From contig NC_089823.1 of NCBI RefSeq assembly GCF_035046505.1, forward strand, positions 310,001-374,000: a stretch of DNA of 64,000 nucleotides, read 5' to 3'. The position numbers and the translations under genes were made by a program. Under the pieces are notes generated by a model that ran no database searches, was not told the origin of the DNA, and saw nothing but the letters and a program-made list of their open reading frames with translations. Positions 10,678-21,734 of this stretch are shown piece by piece; the first letter of the stretch is position 1, and every line of letters starts with the position of its first letter. Origin of the DNA: Tiliqua scincoides (Eukaryota; Chordata; Lepidosauria; Squamata; Scincidae).

Positions 10678-13600
10678 TCAGCGCCGCTTGTAGAGGCAGG
10701 GCCGCAGCGCCAGGCCCGGGAGCGTCTTCCGCGGCAGCGCCGCCGCCGTCTTGCGGAGCTCGAAGATGTAGAAGTGGCTGCCGGAGACGTCCTGCGGGAG
10801 AGGGAGAGGGTTGGCTGCGCCCGGGAGCGCAGAGCCCGCCCCGCCTGCCCGCAGCGCCGCCTACCTTGGCCTGCAGCCTGAAGCCCAGCTGGGCCAGCGC
10901 CCCGACGAAGGCCCGCACGTCCGCGAAGCGGCTCGCCACCTCCGCCACCAGCAGGGTGCCCCTGGAAGCCGAGGGAAGTCAGAAGGCGCTCCCGGAGCCC
11001 GCAGCTCCAGCCCAGCCAGCAGCCTCCCAGGCGCACAGCAGCCAGGCAAGCGCCCCCAAAGCGCTCTGCTGGCACTGCTCGGGAGGCAGTGCTGGACCAC
11101 AGCAGGGCGGGCTCTCTACCGCCCTTCTGCCAGCGCCTGAGCTCTGCAAGACCTCCTGAGCGGCCAGGCTGTGGGCAAGCCCTCCAGGCACACGGGGGAC
11201 TGGCAGGGTGCTGCGCTGCTGCAACTCCTCCGGGCACATAAGCTCCCAAACCAGCGGGAAGACGTGGGCAGGAAAAGAAAGGACGGGCAGGTGCCACAGC
11301 CTAAACTACCCTGCAGATGATGCCTGCCCCCCCCACTGTTAGTGGACCCTTCCACCAGACCTTGGATGGCAGAGTGCCAGGCAGGAGACTACATCTTGGC
11401 ATGTACTCTTAGAACAGAAGCTTCAGTAATGGGAACCAGTGGCGTCACTAGTATTCGCGTCACCCGGTTCGGGAGGCCTGCGCATCACCCCATGCAGTGG
11501 GCGGGGCAACGCCCCAGGTGGGCGCGGTGATGTACCATCGCCCCACCCCCACTAGTTTTTTGGCTGTACTGTTGTTAAAACACAGATATTTCAATGTGGA
11601 TTATTTCATTGCATTTTGCATGAAATTACACAGATGGGATTATTCCTCCAAACTCTGATTTTAGTGATTTTGAAAACTTGTAGTCACACACACACACCCT
11701 TGTCAACTTACTAACACCTTATTGCAGCAGTTCTCAAACTTTTAGCACTGGGACCCACTTTTTAGAATGACAGTCTGTCCAGGACCCATTGGAAGTGATG
11801 TCATGGCCAGAAGTGACATCATCAAGCAAATTAAAATAAAAAATAATTAAATAAGGGTGAACTAGTCCTGTTCCACCAAGTGAATCTACTCTGAAGTAAG
11901 TCCTATTGTGGTCAATGGGTCTTACTCTCAGGAAAGTGTGGATAGAATTGCCTCCTAGGAGCCCAATCCTATGCATGTCTACTCTGAAGTAAGTCCCACA
12001 GTGGTCAATGGGGCTTACTCTGTTGTCTGCCTGCAATAACAACCCTCCAAAAAGAATCAGTGAGATTTCCAGCCCCCCCCAGTGCCCAGTTAAAGTTCTT
12101 CTATTTCAGGTATATCAAGATAAAGACCCACCTGGCTTTGCAAGTGCAAATTAGAAAACTTTCCCCTTACCATTCAAGCCTCTTTCTTGTTCTTTTTTTT
12201 TGGGGGGGGGGGGGGGGAATAGGCAGCTCCATTGGATCAGGACCCTTCTGGTGTCCTCACATTCCCCTTTGCCTGGCCTGACCAGCAGCCAAGGAAGGTC
12301 TGCCTACTCGAGTAAATGTAACTGTGAGGCTGCTTTGCTTTCCATAGAGCTTCACAGACTGGGAGGGAGGGAGGGAGGGAGGGAGGTGCTGCACTCATTG
12401 GATGAGGACCATTCTGACTTCCTTGGAGCCTCTCAGCCTGCCTCACTAAGGCAAATCTGCCTACTTGTGAGTAAATGCAGCCACGTGGCTTCATTTCGGG
12501 CTCAGACTCAAAGCTGGGAGGGGGGAGTTTCTCAGGTGTTTTTTGGGGGCTACATTCATTGGATCGGGACCATTCTGGTGTCATTGGATTCCTCTCAGCC
12601 TGCCCTTTCCAATGGACTATGGCAAGTAAACACGAGTAAACACACGATATGGCTCACTTTCCATAGGGATCCATGCATTTTTTCCTTCCGGTTTTTTGGC
12701 CGTAACTTCTGAAGGAAAGGAGCTATTTCCATTCTGTTTTTTGTACTGCAATCGTAGCTCCTTCCAGTCCACCCCCACAAATGCTTTTTGTCACCCAGGG
12801 CTATGGCATCAGTACCGACTTTGACTGATTCCACAGCTCTGCTGTCCCCTCCATGACCATCCAGGTTTTCTTTCCCAGTGACCCTCTCAGAGCCTAGTTA
12901 CCCGAGTCGCAGAACCCGACTGGCTTCTTGCAGAATCTCATGCAGGTTCGTCCCCATGAGGGCCAGGCAGAAGACCACCACATCCACAGATTCTGCTTCC
13001 AGAGGCACCTATGGCACAAGGAGCAGAAGAGTGTCACCCCATGGATGCTCTGGAATGAGGCTGGGGGGACAGGCACCCCATGCACACAACCCCAGAAGAC
13101 ATCAACCAATCAGCACAGCAGGAGTACAGTCCATGCAGTCAAGGACGCAGAACCTCCAGGTCCCCCTCTCTAGCATACCTGGGCCATGTCACAGACAGTC
13201 ACTCGAGGGTCCAGAGCAACCAGATCAAAGCAGTGCACCTTGTTCCGAACACTGTGGGCTAACGTGCAGTCTCCACAACCAAAATCTGCCACCACCAGTG
13301 AAGCTGGTCTATGGGGAGAGAGTAACAGGACCAGACTCAGGAGCTGGGTCAAGTCCCGCTTGCCCTTCCCAGCCCAGAACAGGTGGTGTGAATTTCTCTG
13401 TACCAGCAGCCAGGATGTGCCCAGCCGCCACAGCACTTCCCCCACTTACCTGTGGCGAAGATAGCGGGCAAGGCGCTGCACGGGGCTTTCAGGCCAGCGC
13501 GCCACCTGCCGGGCAAAGCCGCGGTGATAGACAGCAAAGGATTCGGGGTCCTCCTGGAAAAGCCGGGCTGCCTCTTGGCTGGGGCGCGTGTACAGAAGCT

Positions 13601-14425
13601 GGTTGAGGTAGCGGAAGCGGGCTGCGTCCAGGCGCTCCTCCACACGCAGGCGCAGAGATGCTGCCCGGGTACCAGAAGGCTTTTCTGCTGGGGAGGCCAA
13701 GAGGGCTGGGCTGTCCGGATCACCGGGAGGCTCCTTGGGGGAGAGCTGGCAGGAGGGGGGCTCCCCCGTGCCCACCCCGGCCTTGAACTTGTTCTTCTGC
13801 CGCCTCTTGTTCTTCTGCCGGTTCCTCCACTGCCTCCTGGTCAGTGCCTGCCTGGAGTCCTCCTCCGGGGCCCCCCCGGGGACACGCTTCTGTTTCTCGC
13901 CAGCAGCCCCGAGGGGGGCTCTGCGTCCTGCCGCTGCCGCCGCACCTGAGTGGGGGGACAGAGGGACAGCATGATGGCCCGGCTGGGGAACGAATGCCAC
14001 CGTCACACCCACCCCCGGATCCCGCGCCACGTCCCCTGAACAGGAACCCGAAGGGGCCTGGCGAGGCTGTGCGGGTTGAGGGGCGAAGGAGCGGGCCCTG
14101 CGTCCCACGGGAGGAGCACCAGAGGCGTACCGGGGGAGGCGCCGTCACTGCCGCCTCCTTCCCCGCGGGGCCGCCTCCTGCCGGCAGGGCCGGGATCGGG
14201 GCCCCTGCGGAGGCGCTTCCTGCCCGGCCGCGCCTCGGCCTCGGCCTCCGACTCGGACCCGCCGCCGCCTCCTGCCACTGTCGCGCCGGGGCGGCACGCG
14301 AGGCCCTGCAGGCGGTGCAGGACGGCCAGGAGGCGCCGGGGGCTGCGGGGCGCCTGCGGGGCCGGGCGGCGGGGGGCGGCGGGGGGCGCGGCCTCCCCGT
14401 CGCGCCACTCGCTCTCCTCGAACAT
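10678..14425 (-). CDS. RRP8: RRP8, ribosomal RNA-processing protein 8 / nucleomethylin (412 aa, 6 exons)
   Basis: Nucleolar SAM-dependent methyltransferase; the human enzyme makes m1A in 28S rRNA and belongs to the eNoSC silencing complex. Exons on the - strand: 14425-14131, 13945-13450, 13308-13179, 13018-region exon at 13008-12902, 10961-10865, 10791-10678. Phases close to 413 codons including TGA; the human protein is 456 aa. The start MFEESEW matches the family start. Residues 1-165 are low complexity and basic, with [21 protein letters not shown]-type nucleolar sequence. The conserved catalytic half follows: [17 protein letters not shown], motif [11 protein letters not shown] (about residues 269-278), [18 protein letters not shown], then [23 protein letters not shown] and the family C-terminus LRPCLYKRR. 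Intron 4 (1.94 kb) holds repeats. The ATG lies 246 bp from that of ILK, in opposite direction. Confidence 0.95.
11725..12020. mobile_element. hAT-like element end plus palindromic MITE copies in RRP8 intron 4
   Basis: 11725 to about 11850 matches one end of the hAT-like element seen whole at 39107-39455, in the opposite orientation (CAGCAGTTCTCAAACTTTTA, then the GACATCATCAAGC part). About 11870-12020 then holds two partial copies of a short palindromic element with the motif TACTCTGAAGTAAGTCC followed by CAATGGGGCTTACTCT. Neither has coding capacity. Confidence 0.6.
12229..12720. repeat. Three-unit tandem repeat, period about 161-166 bp, in RRP8 intron 4
   Basis: Units begin near 12230, 12396 and 12557 with CATTGGATCAGGACCATTCT-like sequence. 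Each continues with a CTCAGCCTGCC-like block, a GAGTAAATG/GAGTAAACA block and a CTTTCCATAGAG-like block. Units are diverged, and a (GGGA)n tract at 12361-12386 sits at the junction of units 1 and 2. The source family is not recognised. A poly-G tract (12201-12217) lies just upstream. Confidence 0.6.
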
Positions 14426-14671
14426 CGCGCTCGCCTGGCGCCCCGCTGCCGGAAGTCCCGGCCGTCCCTGCGCCCGAGCAGCGCCCGGGAGCGCCCCTGC
14501 CGCCCGGAGGCCGCGGAGACCCGAGCGGGCGGTGCGCGCCGGCGCTGTCCCCGCGGCAGCTCCGCGCTACGCCTGCAGGGGCCGCGCGGGAGCCGCCCAG
14601 CCGAGCGAGCCGAGCCGCGCCCGGCCAGGCAGCAGGAGCAGCGGACGGAGACCGGCGGCGGGGCGGGCGCC
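14426..14671. promoter_or_regulatory. Bidirectional CpG promoter of RRP8 (-) and ILK (+)
   Basis: Only 246 bp separate the two start codons. The stretch is very GC- and CpG-rich with no clear TATA box, as expected for two housekeeping genes transcribed head to head. The same arrangement is known in human. Confidence 0.75.
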
Positions 14672-17600
14672 ATGGACGACATCTTCACGCAGTGCCGCGA
14701 GGGGAACGCGGTGGCCGTGCGGCTCTGGCTCGACAACACCGAGAACGACCTCAACCAGGGGTGGGTCCGCCCGCCTCTCCGGGCCCAGGCGCGGCTCCTC
14801 CGCTGGGGACGCCGCCGGCCTCGCTGCCCGCTCCCTCTGGCTGGGGTCTCGGCCGGCCCCTCGCGCGGACGGGCTCCAGGCGCCTCCAGCCCCCGCTGCG
14901 GGGCGCGCAGGGCGGCCCTGCCTAGCCCGGGGGGGGGGCGGCGGCCGGCCCGGCCCTGGTCCCCCTTCTGGCTGGGGCGAGGATCTCCTTTTAAGGTCCT
15001 GCGCGGCCGGCGGGCGGATGCCAGGAAGCCGCTGCCTGGACGGCCTCGGACCGTGGCTGCCGCCCGCACTGAGCTGCCCCTCCCCGCAGGGACGACCACG
15101 GCTTCAGCCCCCTGCACTGGGCCTGCCGCGAGGGCCGCTCCAGCGTGGTGGACATGCTCGTCATGCGGGGCGCGCGCATCAACGTCATGAACCGCGGGGA
15201 CGACACCCCGCTTCACTTGGCAGCCAGCCATGGGCACCGGGACATCGTCCAGAAGGTAGGCAGGCAGGAGGAACCCCGTGGGGAGCCCAAGAGCCCGCAG
15301 CCGCCTGGGGCCAGGGCCTCCTTCTTGCCCCGCCTGGAGCACAGCATTGGCTTCCTTCTTCGCATCCTCATGCCCTCCTTCCTCCAAGGGTGGGGGACTG
15401 GTCCCTTTCCTTATTTGTGCTCACAACAGCCCTGCAAGGTGGGTGCAGCTGAGAGACCACGACTGGCCTGCTATGTGTTGTGGTTGAGCAGAGACTTGAA
15501 CTGGGATCTTCCTGGTCCCAGTCCAACTCTAGCACCACTTCAGCAGGGGGACAGCGGTCAGCCTTTCCCAGGGAGGGGCGTTTCCCCCACACTGGCTGAA
15601 AGTCCCTTCTTGTCCATCAGCTCATCCAGTTCAAGGCAGACATCAACGCTGTGAATGAGCACGGGAACAGCCCGCTTCATTACGCCTGCTTTTGGGGCCA
15701 GGAGGAGGTGGCTGAGGTAAGAGGTGCAAGTTGAGTGGAGTGGGTGGTGGACAGTTGCATTGAGGGCAACTCACTTCCCTCTAGAACCTGCATACGACAA
15801 CACAGGAAGGTGCGCGTCCACCTTGGAGGGCAGGGCAGAATTCGTGCTCTGTGGGGGCTTGAAGAGGGGGGCTGTTGCAGGGGTCCCTAGTGTGACCCCC
15901 CCTTTTTCTCCTCTGGCCAGGACCTGGTGACCAGCGGGGCTCTTGTCAGTATTTGCAACAAATATGGGGAGACCCCCCTGGACAAGGCCAAGGCACCCCT
16001 GCGGGACGCACTGAGAGGCGAGTGTTGTTTCTGCCCCTTCCCCTTAGCTCTTGTGTGCCTTGGAGAGGACATGCAGCAGAGGGCCTCTCATGTGTGCGCT
16101 CCTCCCCTGCGCCCTTGCCCTTGTCCAAAAGATCAAAGCAGGACTGGCACCTGGTTTCGGTGAGGCCTGCCTTTGTGTGATCTGTTGAAGCTTCTGAGGA
16201 GGGGTCCAAAAATGGCAACTGACCCTAGAAGCCCCTTCCCCGCATCTTTTTTCTGTGGTGTTAATTCCATGCGCCTCTTCCCTTAGAGCGTGCGGAAAAG
16301 CTGGGACAGAGCCTGACTCGCATTCCCTACAAGGACACCTTCTGGAAAGGCACCACCAGGACTCGGCCCCGTAAGCAAGACCACATCCTCAGAGGGAGAG
16401 TGGGTAGGGGGTTGCAAGGTGCTGGGGAGGGGGAGCGAGTTCTTTGGTCCCTGGTGCTGACCTTCTCCTTCTCTTCTCCTCCCCCGCCCAGGCAATGGGA
16501 CTCTGAACAAGCTGGCTGGGATTGACTTCCGGCAGCTGAGCCTGGGCCACAAGCTGAATGAGAACCAGTCGGGAGAGGTCTGGAACCCCTTCCTCCCCAT
16601 TGTTTAGGGTGGCTGGCTGGGCACAAGGTCTCCTTTGCTTACTCCCCACTGACTGCCCTGCTCCCCCCAGCTCTGGAAGGGACGCTGGCAAGGCAATGAC
16701 ATTGTCATCAAGGTGCTGAAGATCCGGGACTGGAGCACCCGGAAGAGCAGAGATTTCAACGAGGAGTACCCCAAGCTCAGGTGTGGTGGTAGGGAAGAGG
16801 AGGACTCTCTAGGCTGGTGGCTGATGGTCCACCTGCCTCCCGTGCCAGAACCTTCTGCCCTCTTCTGCTTGACAGGATTTTCTCCCACCCCAATGTCTTG
16901 CCAGTCTTGGGCGCCTGCCAGGCACCACCTGCACCTCACCCCATCATCATCACCCACTGGATGCCCTATGGCTCCCTGTACAACGTCCTCCATGAAGGAA
17001 CAAGTGAGTCTAGCTGTGGGGGGTTGTGCCCCGCCCTGTCCCTGAATGGGGCCGCCTTCCAGCCTGCATCAGACACCTGGGTCTGTGGGCAGAGGTCTGG
17101 AACTCTGCCAGCACCTGCAAACAGAGATGGTGTGCATGGGGTGGGGGCCTGTGTGTGCTGAGTGGGTGTCCTAGAGATAGCCAAGTCTGCTAGGCCTCTT
17201 GGAGATGAGGATCTCTGCTTGCCCTGTTTTCCATGAGAAAGACCCTACACAGAGGGTCCAGCTGTAGTGCCCAAACTGCTTTTCCACCTGACATCATCTC
17301 TGCAGGTCTCCCAGCTGGCTCACTGCTGAATGCAATTTGCCGAGCCTGGCTTTGCCACTGGCTTCTTAGTTGGCAACCTTCAGTCTCAAAAGACTCTGGT
17401 ATCGCGCTCTGAAAGGTGGTTCTGGCACAGCGTCTAGTGTGGCTGAAAAGGCCAATCCGGGAGTGACAATCCCTTCCACACCGGGAGCAAGTGCAGTCTG
17501 TCCCTGGTCTGTCTCCCTGGCTATGGGCCTTCCTTCTTTGCCTCTTTGCCTCAGTCTGTTGGCCAAGTGCCTCTTCACACTGGGAAAGGCCATGCTGCAC

Positions 17601-18785
17601 AGCCTGCCTCCAAGCGGGCCGCTCAGAGGCCAGGGTTCGCCACCTGTTGAGGTCCACTCCTAAGGCCTTCAGATCCCTCTTGCAGCTGTCCTTGTATTCC
17701 AAGCTGTTGTCAACCAGGCGCTTGGCTGATCGGCCTGCAGTGAGCACAGCCTCCCCCATGGTCTTTCTCTGCCTTTCTCCATGACTCCCCCCCCCCAGCT
17801 CTCATCAGTGTGCCCAGCTCTGTGGCCACCCCCACCAGTTATGTAACCCAGACACTGCCCTGTTCACCTTTGTAGACGACGCTGAGTGGTTGTCATCTCC
17901 ATCTGGCTATGCCTCCCCTATTCTTGCACTTTCTCTTTTTCCTGCAGACTTTGTGGTAGACCAGACCCAGGCTGTGAAGTTTGCCCTGGATATTGCGCGT
18001 GGAATGGCTTTCCTGCACACGCTGGAGCCGCTCATCCCCCGTCACTATCTCAACAGCCGCAGCATCATGGTGCGTATCAGGGCGGGGCATGTGCTCATTA
18101 TTTGAGCGGGTGCACGCGAGGCAGTTCCTGGTGCTCAGATTGGACCATCTTCTCCAACAGATCGACGAGGACATGACAGCCCGGATCAGCATGGCAGACG
18201 TCAAGTTCTCATTCCAGTGCCCAGGCAGGATGTATGCCCCAGCCTGGGTAGCACCAGAGGGTGTGTGCCTGGGGTTGCCCCCCTACCTGTGTGTTGTGGG
18301 AGGCTGCAGATCATGCCTGGGCAGCAACACATACTGTGCTGCCTTTCCTGGTAGGCTGGACCCTTCTGCATGCACAGCAAGGCCCTCTTGTCTGTACCCC
18401 CCTCCCCACTCACTTTTGCCTCCTCGCAGCTCTCCAGAAGAAAGCGGAGGAAATTAACCGGCGCTCAGCTGATATGTGGAGCTTTGCTGTGCTGCTGTGG
18501 GAACTGGTGACACGGGAGGTGCCGTTTGCCGACCTCTCCAATATGGAGATTGGCATGAAGGTGAGTGGGCTAGCTGGCAGCGTACCTGCACCCCCGAAGA
18601 CCGGCCCTCTCACTCCAGCTCTTTCTCATTCCTAGGTTGCCCTGGAGGGGCTGCGGCCCACCATCCCGCCAGGCATCTCTCCCCACATCTGCAAGCTGAT
18701 GAAGATCTGCATGAATGAGGACCCAGCCAAGCGCCCCAAATTTGACATGATTGTCCCCATCCTGGAGAAGATGCAGGAGAAGTAA
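14672..18785 (+). CDS. ILK: ILK, integrin-linked kinase (pseudokinase), 452 aa, 12 coding exons
   Basis: Scaffold of focal adhesions that joins PINCH and parvin to integrin beta tails. Coding exons: 14672-14760, 15090-15255, 15621-15716, 15921-16017, 16287-16370, 16492-16577, 16671-16780, 16876-17003, 17948-18069, 18161-18260, 18430-18560, 18636-18785. They sum to 453 codons including TAA, the exact human length. Residues 1-170 are ankyrin repeats ([34 protein letters not shown]); then a short basic linker; then the kinase-like fold from about 190. The fold is catalytically degenerate as in all ILKs: VIKVLK lysine present, no HRD motif ([12 protein letters not shown] instead), DVK in place of DFG, WVAPE and the helix-F region kept. 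Intron 4 has a GC donor. Intron 8 holds a LINE 3' fragment. Start ATG is in a good context (GCGCCATGG). Confidence 0.97.
15419..15545. mobile_element. Possible tRNA/MIR-like SINE fragment in ILK intron 2
   Basis: The stretch has CTCACAACAGCCCTGCAAGG, then TGAGAGACCACGACTGGCC and GACTTGAACTGGGATCTTCC, resembling the core and 3' part of MIR-like SINEs common in amniotes. Diverged; ends not defined by eye. Confidence 0.45.
16018..16019 (+). other. Non-canonical GC splice donor (ILK intron 4)
   Basis: The exon ends CTGAGAG and is followed by GCGAGT. The acceptor is CCCTTAG|AGCG (exon from 16287). This join gives the conserved [12 protein letters not shown] order. The nearest GT (in GCGAGTGT) would shift the frame. 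Confidence 0.85.
17345..17745 (-). mobile_element. Non-LTR retrotransposon 3' fragment (zinc-finger C-terminus type) in ILK intron 8
   Basis: The - strand encodes the C-terminal tail of a reverse-transcriptase protein: [20 protein letters not shown], then a basic [15 protein letters not shown] segment and a C..C.R.C.SRIGL.SH.R.C finger. The same segment, close in sequence, lies at 44900-45440 on the + strand. It differs from the CR1 tail, so a different LINE clade is involved; I do not assign it. Confidence 0.75.
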
Positions 18786-19051
18786 GGGGAGCAGCCTCCA
18801 GGCCTGCCGCCGCCGCTCGCCTCAAGTGCCTTCAGAAGGAGGCCTTTCCGTGCCCAAAGACAATACGGTACAGCTGGAGCTGTCACTCCGCCTCCTGCCC
18901 ACCTGCGCTGCAGCAACCCCCCCACTTTTTCTCTGCACCCCACATCCCACACTATAAAGAAGGCAAGCTCCAGGGGCTGCCCCCACCTCTCTTACACTGC
19001 TACAGTTCCTACTTTTTCTATGTCAGCCCCCAGCCATGCTACAGGGCTTGA

Positions 19052-19057
19052 AATAAA
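19052..19057 (+). promoter_or_regulatory. Poly(A) signal of ILK
   Basis: AATAAA 267 bases after the ILK stop codon, followed by a T-rich stretch. Confidence 0.85.
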
Positions 19058-20170
19058 GTTTTATTAAAGGAGATGCAACTTGTTCTGGCCCTTACCTGGA
19101 GCCACATGATGCAGATTTGCATAGGGGGAACCCTGGTCAGGCCAACCTACTTAGGAGGGGGTGGGGCTTAAACCCAGGTGTGTCCTTCCATCCATGCTTC
19201 CTTGGGAACGGCAAGTGTGCACACCAAATGCCAACCCTCTTGTCCCACAGTTGCGCGGACCAGTGTTCTGAGGAGAAGGAGTCTTCTCCACCCTTGCTGG
19301 TCATACAGCAGGCTCCAGCCTTGTGCAAGATCTCACAGAGGAGGCACTGCAAGAACTGCCTTTATAAAGAAGGCAGGCCTTGCTTCCACTGGCCTTCTGT
19401 TGGGGCAGTGGAGAAGAGGTGAATCTGGACAGGCAGCCATGGGGGGCTGATGGTGTGGTACCTGCAGAAATAAGACAGGAGGGACAAGAATACTTTTAGC
19501 TGCTGAAAAGTTTGGGTGGTCTTGCGAAAGTTGCCTGCATAAGGAAGCCGTGGCCCCGTTTGGTCACGGGGTGCAAAGGGCAGCCCTTGGCTCCCGCCTG
19601 ACTAACACCCATGGATGGCCCTCGGGTCTTTGGCCAGTAGCCCACTGAGGAGGGATGGACTCATCTGGGGCTGCTCTCAGGTGCTCCAGTTGCGAGGGCA
19701 AGAAACAGTCTCTCTGCCTGCTCCTCCCCCCTGGCTATCTTTTCTGCCCCTCAAAGCGCAGCTGCCACTGTGCCAAGGTGGGTGCCAACATCTCCACAAC
19801 CCTGCAGCAGTACAAACACCTCTCTCTTATGGGGCAAAATAACGGCCACGGGGTTGGAGCAAACTCCCCTCCTGAGTTTCCTAGGGACTGCCAGGTTCTG
19901 CATTGGCAAGGGAGCAGTGAAAAGACCCCTCCTGAAAACTGCCCAGCAGGGCTGAGAAGCCAGTCTGCCTTGTGAAGGAAGCACCCAGGCCAGGTCAGCC
20001 CCCCCCCCCCCCCGGTGGCAAGAGGAAGGAAGCTGCTGGTCCCTGCTGCTGGCTCTTGCAGAAGCCCTGCAGGTAGCCCTCCCGGGGACCAGGCGGGCTC
20101 CCAGCTGTGGTTGCCCTGCGTGCTGCGGTGCCGGCGCGGCCAAAGAGCAAGAGAAGGCTGGAGAAAGAAC
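19058..20170. other. Convergent spacer between ILK and TAF10
   Basis: About 1.1 kb between the two poly(A) signals. It has a poly-C tract at about 19999-20014 but no recognised gene, RNA or repeat. Open frames here are short and overlap on both strands. Confidence 0.5.
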
Positions 20171-20176
20171 TTTAAT
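20171..20176 (-). promoter_or_regulatory. Poly(A) signal of TAF10 (ATTAAA)
   Basis: ATTAAA on the - strand, 43 bases after the TAF10 stop codon. It is the commonest variant of the canonical hexamer. Confidence 0.75.
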
Positions 20177-20218
20177 GCACAGCAGCCACCAGCACCAGGA
20201 GCGTGGGGGGGGCGGCGG

Positions 20219-21094
20219 CTAGGTGAAGTAGTGCGGCCTCTTGACATTGATGCCGTACTCGGCCAGGGCCGGGGCCAGGTCCTCCATGGTCAGCGTGTAC
20301 TTCTTGTCCTGGGGAGAGAGAGAGCTGGCACCAGCAGGCCCCGCACGCCTCCTGCCTGCCCGCCCAGCCACCCGAGCCCCACCTTGCTCTTGCTGCGAGA
20401 GCTGCCTGAGGCGGTGCCCTTCATCTTGCAGTGCTGCAGGGCGTCGTTGGCGATGTCTGAGATGAACTTCTGGGCGGCCAGCGAGATCAGGCGGATGCTG
20501 CGGGGGAGGGGCGGTCAGTCCCTGAGTAGGGGGAGGGGCAGGCCCCTCCCGGCCCTCCCCTCTCCCCGACTTACATGCGGGGGTCGGAGGCCTCGAAGCC
20601 CGCGCGGTTCAGGTAGTAGCCGGTGACGGCGTCCGGGATCTGCGGGGAGAGGCGGTCAGCACGTCCTGGCCACCCCGCGCCCGCCCCCGCCCGCCCCCGA
20701 GACCGACCGTGGGCGTGTAGTCCTCCAGCTGCAGCAGGAAGTCGACGAGCGGCGCGCTGGAGGCGGCGGGCTTGGCGTCCCCGTTGGCGGCGGGCGGCAC
20801 GAAGACCCCATTGGGCACCGGGGGCCCCTCGGCGGCGGGCGGCACCGGCGGGGCGGCGGAGGCGCCTGCGGAGAAGAGCGGCGGGTCAGCGGCCGCGCGC
20901 CGCTTCCGGGGGGGGAGGGGAGGGGGAAGGGGGGCTCACCTCCGGCCCCCGCCGCGGCCCCCCCGGGGCTGGCCCTGGCGGCGTCCCCCACGACGGCGGC
21001 GGCGGGCAGGGGGGGGCGTGGGGGCGGCCGTCGGGGGCGGGGCGGGGCCGGGCTCGGGCTCCAGGACGCCGCCGGCGCTGCTGCTGCCGCTCAT
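20219..21094 (-). CDS. TAF10: TAF10, TFIID/SAGA subunit (5 exons, about 193 aa)
   Basis: Histone-fold subunit of TFIID and of SAGA-type coactivators. Exons on the - strand: 21094-20940, 20865-20708, 20639-20575, 20497-20383, 20308-20219. Exons 2-5 keep phase and give [75 protein letters not shown], then the basic [19 protein letters not shown] and the C-terminus [12 protein letters not shown], all close to human TAF10 (218 aa). Exon 1 starts [16 protein letters not shown], like the human Ser/Gly/Pro/Ala-rich start. Its length (155) is one base too long for exon 2: a run of eight C at 21009-21016 puts the start and the [14 protein letters not shown] part in different frames. Seven C would agree. 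An assembly or homopolymer error is the likely cause. Confidence 0.93.
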
Positions 21095-21734
21095 GGAGGC
21101 TCTGCCGCAGGACCGGAAGCGCCGCGCGCCCCGACGCCACTTCCTGCAGGAGGCTCCGGGGCGGGGCCGTCGCCGGCTGCTTCCGCGCCGCGCGCCCCGC
21201 AGGCGCTCCAGTCTCCGCGGGGCTCCGAGAGCGGCTGCAGGGGCCGGGCCTCGGAGGGGGCAGCCCGCTCCGCCTGCACCCCGGAGCTCGCCCCGGCGCG
21301 GCCGGAGAGTACTCGGGAGGTTGACGGGGCCCCGCGGCCGCTGTGGGGAGGCGCTGCGCACACGGCCCCGGCCCGGCTCAGGCTCCGCCGCCGAGGACTC
21401 GCCCGCCCGGCACCTCGGGGACCGCGGAGCGGGGGCGCAAGATGCCTGGCGTCGCGCGGGAGGCCACGCGTCCGGGGAGGCAGGGCACGGAGGGCCTCCC
21501 TCGACGCGCAGGCAGCCCCTGCTGCTCCAGACAGACCGAGGCAGGAAAGGCTGCTGCTTCCTGCAGCCCCCCCCCCCCGCCTCAGAGCAGCTGCTTTGGG
21601 GGCAACCAGACAGGAATCTGCTGTGCTCCAGAGACAGCCGGGGGCCACTGTTCTAGTGCCCCGTGCATGACTGCCTCTGGGGCATGTTTGGGGGGGGGTC
21701 TCCCTCCTCGTCCAGTCAGGCCTTAGACAGTGCT

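Noticed and set aside
9708-11159. A 483-codon open frame on the + strand
   Set aside because: It is antisense to the HhH exons and to RRP8 exons 5-6. Pro/Arg/Ala-rich content with no stop is expected in a CpG island.
13720-15387. A 555-codon - strand frame and 448-458-codon + strand frames
   Set aside because: They overlap RRP8 exons 1-2, the shared promoter and ILK exons 1-2 in wrong frames. The phase-closed RRP8 and ILK models explain the region.
14672-18785. Loss of kinase motifs in ILK as evidence of a pseudogene
   Set aside because: All vertebrate ILKs lack the HRD and DFG motifs. Length is exactly 452 aa and every splice phase closes.
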